NCBI GenBank assembly: GCA_026014595.1
Contig: JAOZHY010000018.1
Coordinates: forward strand, 17,703 to 81,702
Direction of reading: 5' to 3'
DNA: 64,000 nucleotides
Source: Candidatus Bathyarchaeota archaeon
GTDB lineage: Archaea; Thermoproteota; Bathyarchaeia; Bathyarchaeales; Bathycorpusculaceae
Below, one piece after another: positions 9,007-17,373 of this stretch (position 1 is its first letter; the number at the start of each line of letters is the position of its first letter). Under the pieces are notes generated by a model. That model did not search any database, had not been told where the DNA came from, and saw nothing but the letters and a program-made list of their open reading frames with translations. A program made the position numbers and the translations under genes.

Positions 9007-11808
9007 TCATTGTTTTAGTTGCTTTTTGATGACTTTCTCTGCTGCTTTGACTGCGTCTTGGAGTTTTTCGGGTTTGGTTCCGCCTGCCTGGGCGAAGTTG
9101 GGTCTTCCGCCTCCTCCGCCGCCGATTATGGGTGACGCTTCTCGGACTATTTCGTTTGCGTTTACGCCTTTTGCCACGGCTTCTTTCCCGGCGGTGACCA
9201 CTATTCTTGCGGTTTTTTCGTCTGCCCCATAGAACAGGGTTACGGTTTTCTCGTCGCGCTTTATCATTTCGTTCGCAGTTTGCACCATGCGGTTAACGTC
9301 AATCAAGTCTCCGAAGTTCCGCTGCACCAGCATCACACCGCCGATTTCCTGTGCCACTTCTTCCACCTCGGTCATGCCGATTGTGCTTTCTTTTGCCGCC
9401 AACTCTTTGATTAACCTGCGTTTTTCAGCGTTGGCTTCCTTAAGCTCCTTCACCAGTTTCTCCGCGGTCTTGTCCAGCTTCTCCACAGGCGCGTTCAAAG
9501 TCTCTGAAACCCGCCACAACAGGCTCTCCTGCTCCTGCACCCTCTTCAACGCTTGAAGTCCAACCGCGTAGCCAAGCCGCTCCACGCCGTCCTGGACACG
9601 CTCCGTGTAAACGATTTTGAGGAAGCCAATCTCGCCTGTGCGATTCAAGTGTGTTCCAGCGCATGCTTCTACGTCCCAGTCGCCAGTCTTCACCACGCGA
9701 ATGTCCTTGCCCGGCACTGCTCCGCCTTGGTAGAGCCTGAAGCCGTAACGGGATTCCGCCTCGTTCCGCGGCAACCACGCAGTCTCAACCCGCATATCAG
9801 CCAGAACTGCCTGGTTCGCAAGCGTCTCAACCTTGTGAACTTCCTCAGGTGTCAGTCGGCGATAATGCGAAATGTCTAATCGGGAGGTTTCTAGTCCTTT
9901 CTGAGTTCCGTGCTGCCACACATGCTCGCCCAAAACGCGCCGCGCCGCACCGTTAACCAAGTGTGTAGCCGTGTGCGCCTTCATCAGGGCATAGCGTTTG
10001 TCCCAGTCAAGAACGCCTTTGACCAAGGTGCCTTCCTTGGGAGCTGTTGACGCTTTGATTTTGTGTGCGATGACTCTGCCTGCCTTCTGCACGTCAACAA
10101 CCTCCGCCTTCACGCTGCCGTAAATCAGGAATCCGTGGTCCGCTGGTTGTCCACCGCCTTCGGGATAGAAGCATGTGCGGTCTAAGACGACGTATTCGCG
10201 GTTTATCACCTTCAGGACCTTAGCCTCAAACTCCTTCAAGTAAGCGTCAGCGTAGTACATTTGCTCGGTTGGCGGCAGCTTTTCCGCCGCGGTTTCCAAG
10301 GCTTCCTCGGCTTTTGTTTCCTCTTCTTCTGAGGGTTTGGTGGCTTGCATGTGCCTGTTGGCGATTAACGCGTAAAAGTTCTCAGGAATCTCCACCTTTA
10401 CGCCTTCCGCTTCGGCAGCCTGCTTGACGATTTCGGGTGGAAGCCCATGCGAATCATACAGCTCCGACAGCGTCTCCTCGGGAACACGGCTTGCACCTTT
10501 AGCTTTGAGGTCGTCGGCGATTCGTTTGACCATGCCTTCACCGCGTTTCAGCGTGTCTTCAAACTTCTCCTGCTCCACCTTGAGCATCTCCACTATCTCA
10601 TCATGCATGGTTTTGATGTGCGGGTAATCCTTCGACCACAAGGCAACCTGCATGTCCACAATGTCATAGAGCCGTTCAGGATTCATCTCTAAGCTGCGTA
10701 GCAGTCGGTAGACTCGGCGGAACAGAAGCCGCGCCAGATACCCCTCCTGAATGTTAGACGGCACAACCCCCTCCGAAAGAATAAAGCATAAGCACTTCGT
10801 GTGGTCCGCCACCGCGAACGCGTTCTCAATGGGCATCAGTAGCTTATCCAGCTTGTCTACCGGCATACCAACGAGCTTGGCAACTCGCCGTCTCGCGTCC
10901 AACCTGTTCGCAGTCTTGTCCACGCTGACCAAACCCGAGTACTTCGCCACTTTGAACAGCAAATCCTCGTCAACGCCGGTCAGCCCAGCCATGCTGAAGA
11001 CCTTGTTGAGCAGGTCGCCGTAGACCGCATGGAAACAGCTCGGCACTCCTTGTGAAAGCCAGGCGAAGCGGTCTAAGCCGTAACCCGTGTCCACCGTGCG
11101 GATGGGCAGCCTGACGAAATCGCCGTTAACCACCTTGTACTGCATGAACACGAGTGTGGCAACCTCCAACCCGCCGATGATGCACTCCACGTCTGGACCT
11201 GCGTTTCCGCCGCCGACCCAAACATCCTCCTTATACGTCACGTCTTCAGACTTTACGCCCAACACGTCCGTGACCAGCGCGTGATGGTACCTGACGGTCT
11301 GGTCTTTCCAGTAAACCTCCTTATCAGGATAGTTGAAAGCATGGTGTCCGCCCATCTCGAAGATGGTCAGGTGCCTGCCGAAGGTCGGCCCCGTGTTCGA
11401 AATGTCCACCATCCTGATGCACGGCTGCGCTATAACCAGCGGGTTCGCAGGCGGCGGCGCAATGCCCTCTGTCACGTAAGGTTGGAAATCGATTATGCTT
11501 GCGTGAGTGAGGTAAATGTCGCTGCGCCACCTCGCCACCACAGGGTAAGGCTTGACGCGTGTGTGATTGAATTTTTCAAAGAATGAGAGAAACGTTTCAC
11601 GCATCTCTGGGAGACTGTAGCTTCTTCGCGTGGGCGGATTTTTAAGAAACGTGTAACAGGTACATCCGTCTGAGGTGGATTCTCCACAATTTTCCTGTTC
11701 AGGATTCTGCGTCCAGAAGTATTCTCCGCAGGTTGGACAGCGTTTCCTCACGAAACCCTGTTCTTTGAAGAAAGGAAGCGCGTATTCCTCAGGTGGAAAC
11801 TGTTTCAA
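9007..11808 (-). CDS. alaS: Alanyl-tRNA synthetase, archaeal type
   Basis: This 933-aa protein has the archaeal AlaRS layout. An N-terminal zinc-binding extension carries RKRCPTCGEYFWT and a cysteine pair further on. The class II catalytic core includes MVDISNTGPTFGRH, FEMGGHHAFNY and TGYGLDRFAWLSQG. The editing domain has HTATHLVNGA and CAGTHLNRTGEIG, and the C-terminal C-Ala/DHHA1 region ends with a glycine run (IIGGGGGGRPNFAQAGG). It charges tRNA-Ala and clears Ser/Gly mischarging. The start is a TTG at 11808, just before the conserved N-terminus; upstream in frame there is a stop within 20 bases and no better codon. No neighbour operon is evident. Confidence 0.97.
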   Translation of the reverse strand: MKQFPPEEYALPFFKEQGFVRKRCPTCGEYFWTQNPEQENCGESTSDGCTCYTFLKNPPTRRSYSLPEMRETFLSFFEKFNHTRVKPYPVVARWRSDIYLTHASIIDFQPYVTEGIAPPPANPLVIAQPCIRMVDISNTGPTFGRHLTIFEMGGHHAFNYPDKEVYWKDQTVRYHHALVTDVLGVKSEDVTYKEDVWVGGGNAGPDVECIIGGLEVATLVFMQYKVVNGDFVRLPIRTVDTGYGLDRFAWLSQGVPSCFHAVYGDLLNKVFSMAGLTGVDEDLLFKVAKYSGLVSVDKTANRLDARRRVAKLVGMPVDKLDKLLMPIENAFAVADHTKCLCFILSEGVVPSNIQEGYLARLLFRRVYRLLRSLEMNPERLYDIVDMQVALWSKDYPHIKTMHDEIVEMLKVEQEKFEDTLKRGEGMVKRIADDLKAKGASRVPEETLSELYDSHGLPPEIVKQAAEAEGVKVEIPENFYALIANRHMQATKPSEEEETKAEEALETAAEKLPPTEQMYYADAYLKEFEAKVLKVINREYVVLDRTCFYPEGGGQPADHGFLIYGSVKAEVVDVQKAGRVIAHKIKASTAPKEGTLVKGVLDWDKRYALMKAHTATHLVNGAARRVLGEHVWQHGTQKGLETSRLDISHYRRLTPEEVHKVETLANQAVLADMRVETAWLPRNEAESRYGFRLYQGGAVPGKDIRVVKTGDWDVEACAGTHLNRTGEIGFLKIVYTERVQDGVERLGYAVGLQALKRVQEQESLLWRVSETLNAPVEKLDKTAEKLVKELKEANAEKRRLIKELAAKESTIGMTEVEEVAQEIGGVMLVQRNFGDLIDVNRMVQTANEMIKRDEKTVTLFYGADEKTARIVVTAGKEAVAKGVNANEIVREASPIIGGGGGGRPNFAQAGGTKPEKLQDAVKAAEKVIKKQLKQ

Positions 11809-11902
11809 ACCGTTCAGGCACTCCGTTCATGGCTAAGCTATCAGGTTTAAGGGTTTATGAGTTTCACGGATTTAAACAATTTCCGCCACCTGAAGGCGTT
11901 GC

Positions 11903-13225
11903 CTACGAATGCCACCCATCAATCATTTTCCCAGCAACGTCGCTGTGCTTTTCCAATCCATAACGCCTAAGTGGCTTGGTCAAGTGCCGCTGCGACCTTG
12001 TTGCAGTCACATACAAACCAGACTTAAGCCCTCGCTCCACGGGCAAAGCCACCTTCTCCGCTCTGTCGAACCTTGCGCCACATTTCTCACAGCGGAAGCC
12101 TTGGTTTTTGCCCATGGACTTCAACCGCTTGCCACAGTTTGGGCACACAGGATTTTGCAGCGTCACTTTCGCGGCGAGTTTTAGGATGTTGATTTTTTCC
12201 AAGTTAATCGTTAACGGTTTGTCCCGCGACGGCTTGCGCACGGCGCCGACGGCTTCGATGACATCGCCTACAATCAGGTCGTTTGCGACTTTGCGGAGCC
12301 CGCCAGTCGGCTCGTAAGCCGCACAGTCCACTTCGCAAGCGTCGTCTTTAATGGAGAAAACCACATGACGCAACGGCACTATCCGCGGGGTCCGCGACAC
12401 CACACCCTTCACAATTACGGAACTGTACGGTTCTATCTGCGCCAGCGCAGCCACCCGTTTGAGGTGCGCGTCCGTGCCCTGATTGCTGCGGAAGATAAGC
12501 CATCTTTCCACGGGCTCCAGCGGCTTAACCAGCTCGAACGCTTTCTTAACTATCTCAGGCGTTTCGCCCCTGACTCCGAAGAGTATGGGGTCTGGACCCC
12601 GCGGAGTTATTATTACTCTACGCTTCTCCAAGTCCACGTTGTTGAACGTGTACGGCTGCGTCAGCTCGTCCATCCTGAAAATGGAGGCTTCATCCACTCT
12701 CCTCTTTGAACCGTAGTTCTCGGGCGCGCGGTACGCGATTAACTCGTAAGTGTAGTCGCCAAGATTGACCGCACCAACCGCCGCCAAAGCGCCGATGATG
12801 CCCCTGCAAGTGTTAAAGCCCAGCGCTTCGCTCCCGAACTTTGTGATGAGCCGCTTCGCTTCCTTCAGGGTTACGATGCTCGTTACCGCGTTGCTTGAAA
12901 AGGTTTTGACTTCCTGCGGAATCTCGGGTGCTTTGAAGAAAACTATTCCAGGGTCAGTGCCACGGAAGCTGAGGTCAGCATGCTCCTCCACCAAGCTGAT
13001 GGCATCCTGTTTTATCTGGTCTTCCAACGCTTCGTCATACTCGATTCTTAGGCAGAGGGCGCCGTTGCCTCTCGTCTTCCACGGCACGTTAGGATTAAGC
13101 CTTATCAGGTTCGGGTAATCCAGAAACTTGACGTTCAGCCTCTCCAGTTGTTCCACGAGCAGGGCGGCAACGTGGGTTGTGCAGCCTTTCCTGGTTGAGT
13201 CAGTATCGTCTAATCCTATGTGCAT
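11903..13225 (-). CDS. tiaS: tRNA(Ile2) 2-agmatinylcytidine synthetase TiaS
   Basis: TiaS modifies C34 of the tRNA-Ile CAU anticodon with agmatine so that it reads AUA; it is archaea-specific. The protein shows the N-terminal HIGLDDTDSTRKGCTTH kinase-like motif, the conserved FNTCRGIIGALAAVG region, an OB-fold and a C-terminal zinc ribbon (CPNCG ... CEKCG). Length is about 440 aa, normal for the family. I choose ATG 13225 because the family starts at the HIGLDDTDS strand; a TTG at 13240 would add five residues. Its neighbour downstream on the same strand is alaS, another translation gene. Confidence 0.94.
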   Translation of the reverse strand: MHIGLDDTDSTRKGCTTHVAALLVEQLERLNVKFLDYPNLIRLNPNVPWKTRGNGALCLRIEYDEALEDQIKQDAISLVEEHADLSFRGTDPGIVFFKAPEIPQEVKTFSSNAVTSIVTLKEAKRLITKFGSEALGFNTCRGIIGALAAVGAVNLGDYTYELIAYRAPENYGSKRRVDEASIFRMDELTQPYTFNNVDLEKRRVIITPRGPDPILFGVRGETPEIVKKAFELVKPLEPVERWLIFRSNQGTDAHLKRVAALAQIEPYSSVIVKGVVSRTPRIVPLRHVVFSIKDDACEVDCAAYEPTGGLRKVANDLIVGDVIEAVGAVRKPSRDKPLTINLEKINILKLAAKVTLQNPVCPNCGKRLKSMGKNQGFRCEKCGARFDRAEKVALPVERGLKSGLYVTATRSQRHLTKPLRRYGLEKHSDVAGKMIDGWHS

Positions 13226-13316
13226 CACTTGCTTGTTCAAGGACGATTCTCTCGGCTGGTTAGAGAATTGGCTGGGCAGGGTAAAAAGATTGTTTAGAAA
13301 AACCAGTTGTTCAGGC

Positions 13317-13586
13317 TTAGTATCGAATCGCGTTTTGATGGAGAGGCTGCACGAGAGTCTCCGTGATAACCATCGTCAGTTTCGCGTTCACTCTGCCGAT
13401 GCCCGCGATTTTCTTATTCACGATGTACTTGAGCTTCTCCATGGTGTCGGCTCGGATGCTTGCGATTATGTCGTAAACGCCCCACAGACTATGCGCCTCT
13501 TCCACGCCTTCAACCTTCTTTAATTCTTCTAAAACCGCAGTTTCGGCTCCTATCTCCGTGTTCAAGAGAACGTACGCTGTGGGCAT
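13317..13586 (-). CDS. Stand-alone Lrp/AsnC ligand-binding (RAM) domain protein
   Basis: The 89-aa protein is a single RAM/ACT-like domain: AYVLLNTEIGAE, LKKVEGVEEAHSLWGVYDII, MEKLKYIVNKKI and KLTMVITETLVQ match the beta-alpha-beta-beta-alpha-beta order of the Lrp C-terminal domain. It has no DNA-binding helix-turn-helix. Such single-domain proteins bind amino acids and may associate with full-length Lrp regulators. It is a paralogue of the protein at 14208-14444 (same MPTA-VL-NTEIG start). Two short genes lie between the two copies. Confidence 0.85.
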   Translation of the reverse strand: MPTAYVLLNTEIGAETAVLEELKKVEGVEEAHSLWGVYDIIASIRADTMEKLKYIVNKKIAGIGRVNAKLTMVITETLVQPLHQNAIRY

Positions 13587-13628
13587 ATTCTGCTTCTCCT
13601 TTCTCCTGTCATTTTGGGGTGGCTGGAT

Positions 13629-13805
13629 TCAGAGGTTGGGGTGCTCTGTCTCGTTCAAGGGGAACGTAAAAAGATTTGGTGGGTTTCCAAACCTCCTCAT
13701 CCAAGCCCTTAAAAACTTCGTGCATCCGTCCATAGTGAGAGCGGCTACTTCTTCGGCTAGACTCACTTTGGAGACATCCACGCGAACTTTAGGGTTTCTT
13801 ATCAT
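13629..13805 (-). CDS. Hypothetical 58-aa protein
   Basis: An ATG at 13805 opens a 58-codon frame ending TGA at 13629. The sequence (MIRNPKVRVDVSKVSLAEE ... MRRFGNPPNLFTFPL) has a basic amphipathic N-terminal half and no known domain. Support comes from the promoter: a TATA-like TTTAAA at 13853-13858 on the minus strand lies at the right distance to start a transcript about 25 bases before the ATG. A GAGGT motif sits about 10 bases upstream of the start. It lies just upstream of the RAM protein and may be co-transcribed with it. Confidence 0.45.
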   Translation of the reverse strand: MIRNPKVRVDVSKVSLAEEVAALTMDGCTKFLRAWMRRFGNPPNLFTFPLNETEHPNL

Positions 13806-13852
13806 TCTCCCACTACCTCAAGACGCACGGTTTCAGTTACGAGTTTAAAAAA

Positions 13853-13886
13853 TTTAAAACTATGTGACTGTATCAACGCAGTCACA
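13853..13886 (-). promoter_or_regulatory. Promoter with shared upstream element and inverted repeat
   Basis: Reading the minus strand, CAGTCACATA is followed after two bases by TTTAAA (13853-13858). The same spaced pair occurs at 14102-14122 and 48071-48091. Here the element is also part of an inverted repeat, TGTGACTG at 13863-13870 and CAGTCACA at 13879-13886, which could be an operator. It would drive the 58-aa gene. Confidence 0.45.
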
Positions 13887-13962
13887 TCTAAACGGTTGTC
13901 CAAGCTGTATAAAGTGAATAACGCGCTCTTGTTGTTCTTAGCCTGAAAACTATACCTCAGGG

Positions 13963-14067
13963 CTAAGATGCGATTTCTTTTGAGTAGTGCTTTCGGGCGT
14001 GAGTGTCCAGTTCTCTGCCGTCAGGGAAGCTGGCGTCGCACCATGGACACTTAAAATCTTCTTCCAT
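13963..14067 (-). CDS. C2H2 zinc-finger microprotein (34 aa)
   Basis: The frame from ATG 14067 to TAG 13963 encodes 34 aa, almost all of it one classical C2H2 zinc finger. The motif is C-P-W-C, 12 residues, then H-A-R-K-H, i.e. C-x2-C-x12-H-x3-H. A strong ribosome-binding site (TTTAGGAGATAAC) directly precedes the ATG and a TATA-like TTTAAG box lies at 14102-14107 in the right orientation. Stand-alone C2H2 microproteins are known in archaea and may bind DNA or proteins. It sits between the two RAM paralogues on the same strand. Confidence 0.8.
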   Translation of the reverse strand: MEEDFKCPWCDASFPDGRELDTHARKHYSKEIAS

Positions 14068-14101
14068 GTTATCTCCTAAATAAAACGCGTCCGGTCAAAG
14101 C

Positions 14102-14122
14102 TTTAAGCGTATGTGATTGTGC
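14102..14122 (-). promoter_or_regulatory. Promoter of the zinc-finger microprotein
   Basis: On the minus strand GCACAATCACATA (14110-14122) is followed after two bases by CTTAAA (14102-14107). The TATA-like box is about 35 bases before the ATG at 14067, predicting a short leader that includes the AGGAG site. The same arrangement recurs at 48071-48091, where 18 of 21 bases match. Confidence 0.55.
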
Positions 14123-14207
14123 CGAAGTGACAACACACGTGCTTTAACGTCAGAGACCGCGCAACGGGCTGTTTTGGATAAAGAAAGGGAAAGTTTAGTG
14201 TTGGGAA

Positions 14208-14444
14208 CTATTTTTCTTCAACTACAATCATCGTCAGTGTGGATCTGACTTTGTCAAGTCGTCGAATACGCCACGTCACGATTTCTTTCAGTTTGTCCAT
14301 GGTTTCTGCTTTGACTCTGGCGACTATGTCGTAGACTCCGTAGACTGCTGAGGCTTCTTCTACTCCTTCGACTTTTTTCAATTCTTTGAGAACGTCTGAT
14401 TCTGAACCTATTTCTGTGTTTATTAACACAAACGCTGTGGGCAT
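14208..14444 (-). CDS. Stand-alone Lrp/AsnC ligand-binding (RAM) domain protein
   Basis: A 78-aa RAM domain (MPTAFVLINTEIGSES, LKKVEGVEEASAVYGVYDIV, MDKLKEIV, STLTMIVVEE), complete and without a DNA-binding domain. It is a close paralogue of the protein at 13317-13586, so a local duplication is likely. By family it would bind small molecules, usually amino acids, and oligomerise. It lies at the head of the minus-strand cluster, divergent from the ParB-like gene at 14603. Confidence 0.85.
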   Translation of the reverse strand: MPTAFVLINTEIGSESDVLKELKKVEGVEEASAVYGVYDIVARVKAETMDKLKEIVTWRIRRLDKVRSTLTMIVVEEK

Positions 14445-14602
14445 AATTGACTCCTCTACCTACTGTTGTCTCACTGAGCATTAAAATGTTTTTCTCAAAC
14501 AAGGCTCGACTCTGCCCAAAAACCAGCGCACCGACGTCGCCCTTGTTTTCGCCTTAAATAATAGTAGCCACCAAATCCATAAGGAAGGACCGTGGCAACA
14601 CC

Positions 14603-15388
14603 ATGAGCCTGCGCGTGAACCCCGAATACGAGAAACTGCTGCCTAAAATGTCAACTGAAGAATTCGAAGAGCTCAAAACCTCAATAAAACGGGAAGGACA
14701 GCACTACCCGATTGTTGCAAACGAGGACTTGGAGGTGCTGGACGGGCATCACAGGTTCCGAGCCTGCGTTGAGCTGGGCATAGAGCCAGATTTTGAAGTG
14801 CGCAAGTTCGAGGACAAGCTTCTGGAAAAGAAATTCGTCATCGAAACCAACCTTCGGCGACGCCACTTAACCAACTTTCAACTTGTCGAGTTGGCTGTGC
14901 CGCTGCTGGAGATTGAGAAGGCGCTCGCCAAGAAAAGGCAGGCGGAAGGCGGCAAAGCCGGACGTGACTTGCAGTTGGGGTTAACGCCAGATGACGCTAA
15001 GCCCGTTTCTAAGGGTAAAGCAACCGAGATCGTTGCAAAGAAGGCGGGTGTTTCCACGCGCACGTTTGAACGGGGCAAAAAAATTTTGGAGAAGGCAAGC
15101 GAGGAGGACAAGCAGCGGTTGCGGGAGGGAAAAGCCAGCATAGCCAAGGTTTACCGCGAAGTAATTGCCAAAGAGCGAGGCTTTGAGCCCGCGGCGGACA
15201 GCGACTCAACTTTTGCGGCTGAAACCGAGGCAAATGACCCTCGCATGGAGCAGAACAGGGCGGCGCTGGCTGCTTTGTTGCAGAAGCTGGTTGACAAGAA
15301 AGTTTTTTGTGTGTTCTGCGGGAACGCAATGTTCGAATGTAGCCGCTGCCACAAGGCACTGCGAGACATGTTGAAGCAAAATGTGTAA
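14603..15388 (+). CDS. ParB/Srx-fold protein with C-terminal zinc motif
   Basis: The first ~90 residues are a ParB N-terminal domain: MSTEEFEELKTSIKREGQ, PIVANEDLEVLDGHHRFRAC (the DGHHR motif) and the LRRRHLTNFQLVELA helix. The middle carries an HTH-like region (IVAKKAGVSTRTFERGKKIL). The C-terminus has two CxxC pairs (CVFCG and CSRCH) that probably bind zinc. Solitary archaeal ParB-like proteins may act as DNA-binding regulators or nucleases; no parA is nearby. Another ParB-domain protein lies at 30637 in the mobile element but is shorter and different. It starts at ATG 14603, divergent from the RAM gene. Confidence 0.8.
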   Translation: MSLRVNPEYEKLLPKMSTEEFEELKTSIKREGQHYPIVANEDLEVLDGHHRFRACVELGIEPDFEVRKFEDKLLEKKFVIETNLRRRHLTNFQLVELAVPLLEIEKALAKKRQAEGGKAGRDLQLGLTPDDAKPVSKGKATEIVAKKAGVSTRTFERGKKILEKASEEDKQRLREGKASIAKVYREVIAKERGFEPAADSDSTFAAETEANDPRMEQNRAALAALLQKLVDKKVFCVFCGNAMFECSRCHKALRDMLKQNV

Positions 15389-15481
15389 GGCGACGCTTCT
15401 CAGGAAAAGACTGGTGTTATCTCACAGTAGTGGCTAGGCGGTGGTGATCTGGTGAATGCGCTTTGCTTGCGGTTTTCATGA

Positions 15482-15528
15482 GGTTCCATAATATTGGAAA
15501 ACTATAAGCTTTTTAATTATATGGAACC
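15482..15528. repeat. Inverted repeat at the left edge of the CRISPR array
   Basis: GGTTCCATA (15482-15490) and TATGGAACC (15520-15528) are perfect 9-base inverted arms around a 29-base AT-rich loop, ending 9 bases before the first repeat. If the array is read leftward, this is the trailer end and the hairpin could stop or process the transcript. Confidence 0.4.
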
Positions 15529-15537
15529 ACGTCAGGG

Positions 15538-17238
15538 CTTTCAATTCCCTTTACTTGGGATTTTTCCTTGCATCTCTGTTAGGGCTTGTTGCAGTAAAGG
15601 TTTAGGATCTAATCTTTCAATTCCCTTTACTTGGGATTTTTCCTTGCATCCAGAAAATCTGAATAGGCGGTTTGTGCCATTCCTTGGGACTTTCAATTCC
15701 CTTTACTTGGGATTTTTCCTTGCATCGTTAGTTTACCAATATCCTAGTAGTTCTCCAGCTAACACTTTCAATTCCCTTTACTTGGGATTTTTCCTTGCAT
15801 CTCTTGTCTGGCACAGATTGGGAGTCAGTTGGCAAATATGACTTTCAATTCCCTTTACTTGGGATTTTTCCTTGCATCCACTTCCGCGTACGCGGGTTAA
15901 AGCCTACTACGCGTTTAACTTTCAATTCCCTTTACTTGGGATTTTTCCTTGCATCGCAGACTATCAGCGATGATGAGCCAAGAGTAAGCATTAACTTTCA
16001 ATTCCCTTTACTTGGGATTTTTCCTTGCATCGCAAAGCCACCTTCTGCCCTCTAACCCCAATCTTCACTTTCAATTCCCTTTACTTGGGATTTTTCCTTG
16101 CATCATTAACAGTGTAACCCGCGTATAGCAAGGTAGTTTGCCTTTCAATTCCCTTTACTTGGGATTTTTCCTTGCATCTGAAGAAACTTTTTGGTGGTGC
16201 TAACCCTAAGGACATAACTTTCAATTCCCTTTACTTGGGATTTTTCCTTGCATCATATATTTTTTGAGCATAGGAAGGTTCAAAACGACATTACTTTCAA
16301 TTCCCTTTACTTGGGATTTTTCCTTGCATCTGAAGAAACTTTTTGGTGGTGCTAACCCTAAGGACATAACTTTCAATTCCCTTTACTTGGGATTTTTCCT
16401 TGCATCTTACTTTTTTGTGGTAGTAAACAACCTAGCGGTTATTTCTTTCAATTCCCTTTACTTGGGATTTTTCCTTGCATCTTTGTACGTGGAAAAGTAC
16501 ATGTGCAGGGTTAGCTATGCCTTTCAATTCCCTTTACTTGGGATTTTTCCTTGCATCTTAGAAGATTCTGAAGTGTTTAGTCAAGTCCCATGCACCTTTC
16601 AATTCCCTTTACTTGGGATTTTTCCTTGCATCGAAATATTAAAGAAACTTTATGATTTTAAAGACGGATTCTTTCAATTCCCTTTACTTGGGATTTTTCC
16701 TTGCATCAGGACGACAATATTCTATAACTAAAGAATGGATTATGAACTTTCAATTCCCTTTACTTGGGATTTTTCCTTGCATCTGATACAAGCTACAATA
16801 CGTTAGGCATGTTAGAAAGAACTTTCAATTCCCTTTACTTGGGATTTTTCCTTGCATCTATTTTCCAGCAATGAGCGAAAGCTTAGAGACACTGCTCTTT
16901 CAATTCCCTTTACTTGGGATTTTTCCTTGCATCAAGCATTGCTGTGGTGACCAATCAGATTTAGGAGTGGAACTTTCAATTCCCTTTACTTGGGATTTTT
17001 CCTTGCATCTAGTTCTTGCTGTCTTGCTGTCTGTTTTTCTTTTGCCATCTTTCAATTCCCTTTACTTGGGATTTTTCCTTGCATCTTGGTGCGTGCGAAC
17101 TTGGAATGGCGGGCAAGCTTCTGTCTTTCAATTCCCTTTACTTGGGATTTTTCCTTGCATCTAGCCTGAGAATTCCAAGTTGGTAAGCTCGTTAGCTACT
17201 ACTTTCAATTCCCTTTACTTGGGATTTTTCCTTGCATC
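15538..17238 (-). CRISPR. CRISPR array, 23 repeats of 37 bp and 22 spacers
   Basis: Twenty-three copies of a 37-base repeat, which appear identical, start with CTTTCAATTCCC and end with CCTTGCATC on the plus strand. Spacers are 36-40 bases, mostly 38-39. On the minus strand the repeat ends in ATTGAAAG, the usual 3' end of archaeal type I-A/I-B repeats, so I infer leftward transcription with the leader on the right beside csa1. Both outermost repeats are perfect, so they do not settle orientation. Spacers at 16179-16217 and 16331-16369 are identical. Reading frames across the array that encode repeats of QFPLLGIFPCI are artefacts of the repeat. Confidence 0.99.
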
Positions 17239-17373
17239 CGACCCCTGTTTTGCCATTATCTTGCCAAGGGACGGTGTACCTAACTGATTTTGGATATGTA
17301 TGCTCGATTATTATTGGACTGTAATTTAATTTATAAAGATAATCGAATAAAACCCGTTTGGTGGTTGGGCAGA
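17239..17373 (-). promoter_or_regulatory. CRISPR leader / divergent promoter region
   Basis: The 135 bases between the last repeat and the likely csa1 start are AT-rich in their right half. They contain the palindromic TATA-like box TTTATAAA at 17330-17337, about 92 bases from the array and 37 bases before GTG 17374. Being symmetric, it could serve both a leftward crRNA transcript and the rightward cas operon. Confidence 0.5.

Noticed and set aside
15389..15537. Left flank of the array as the CRISPR leader
   Set aside because: It is AT-rich in part, but the repeat orientation (ATTGAAAG at the 3' end on the minus strand) and the position of csa1 favour a leader on the right.
15494..17164. Long open frames across the CRISPR array encoding repeats of QFPLLGIFPCI
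   Set aside because: They are translations of the 37-base CRISPR repeat, with spacers as variable parts, not protein genes.
15575..17201. Spacers matching the mobile element or other parts of this window
   Set aside because: I saw no match by eye, but I cannot search exhaustively; a BLASTN of all 22 spacers against the window would decide.
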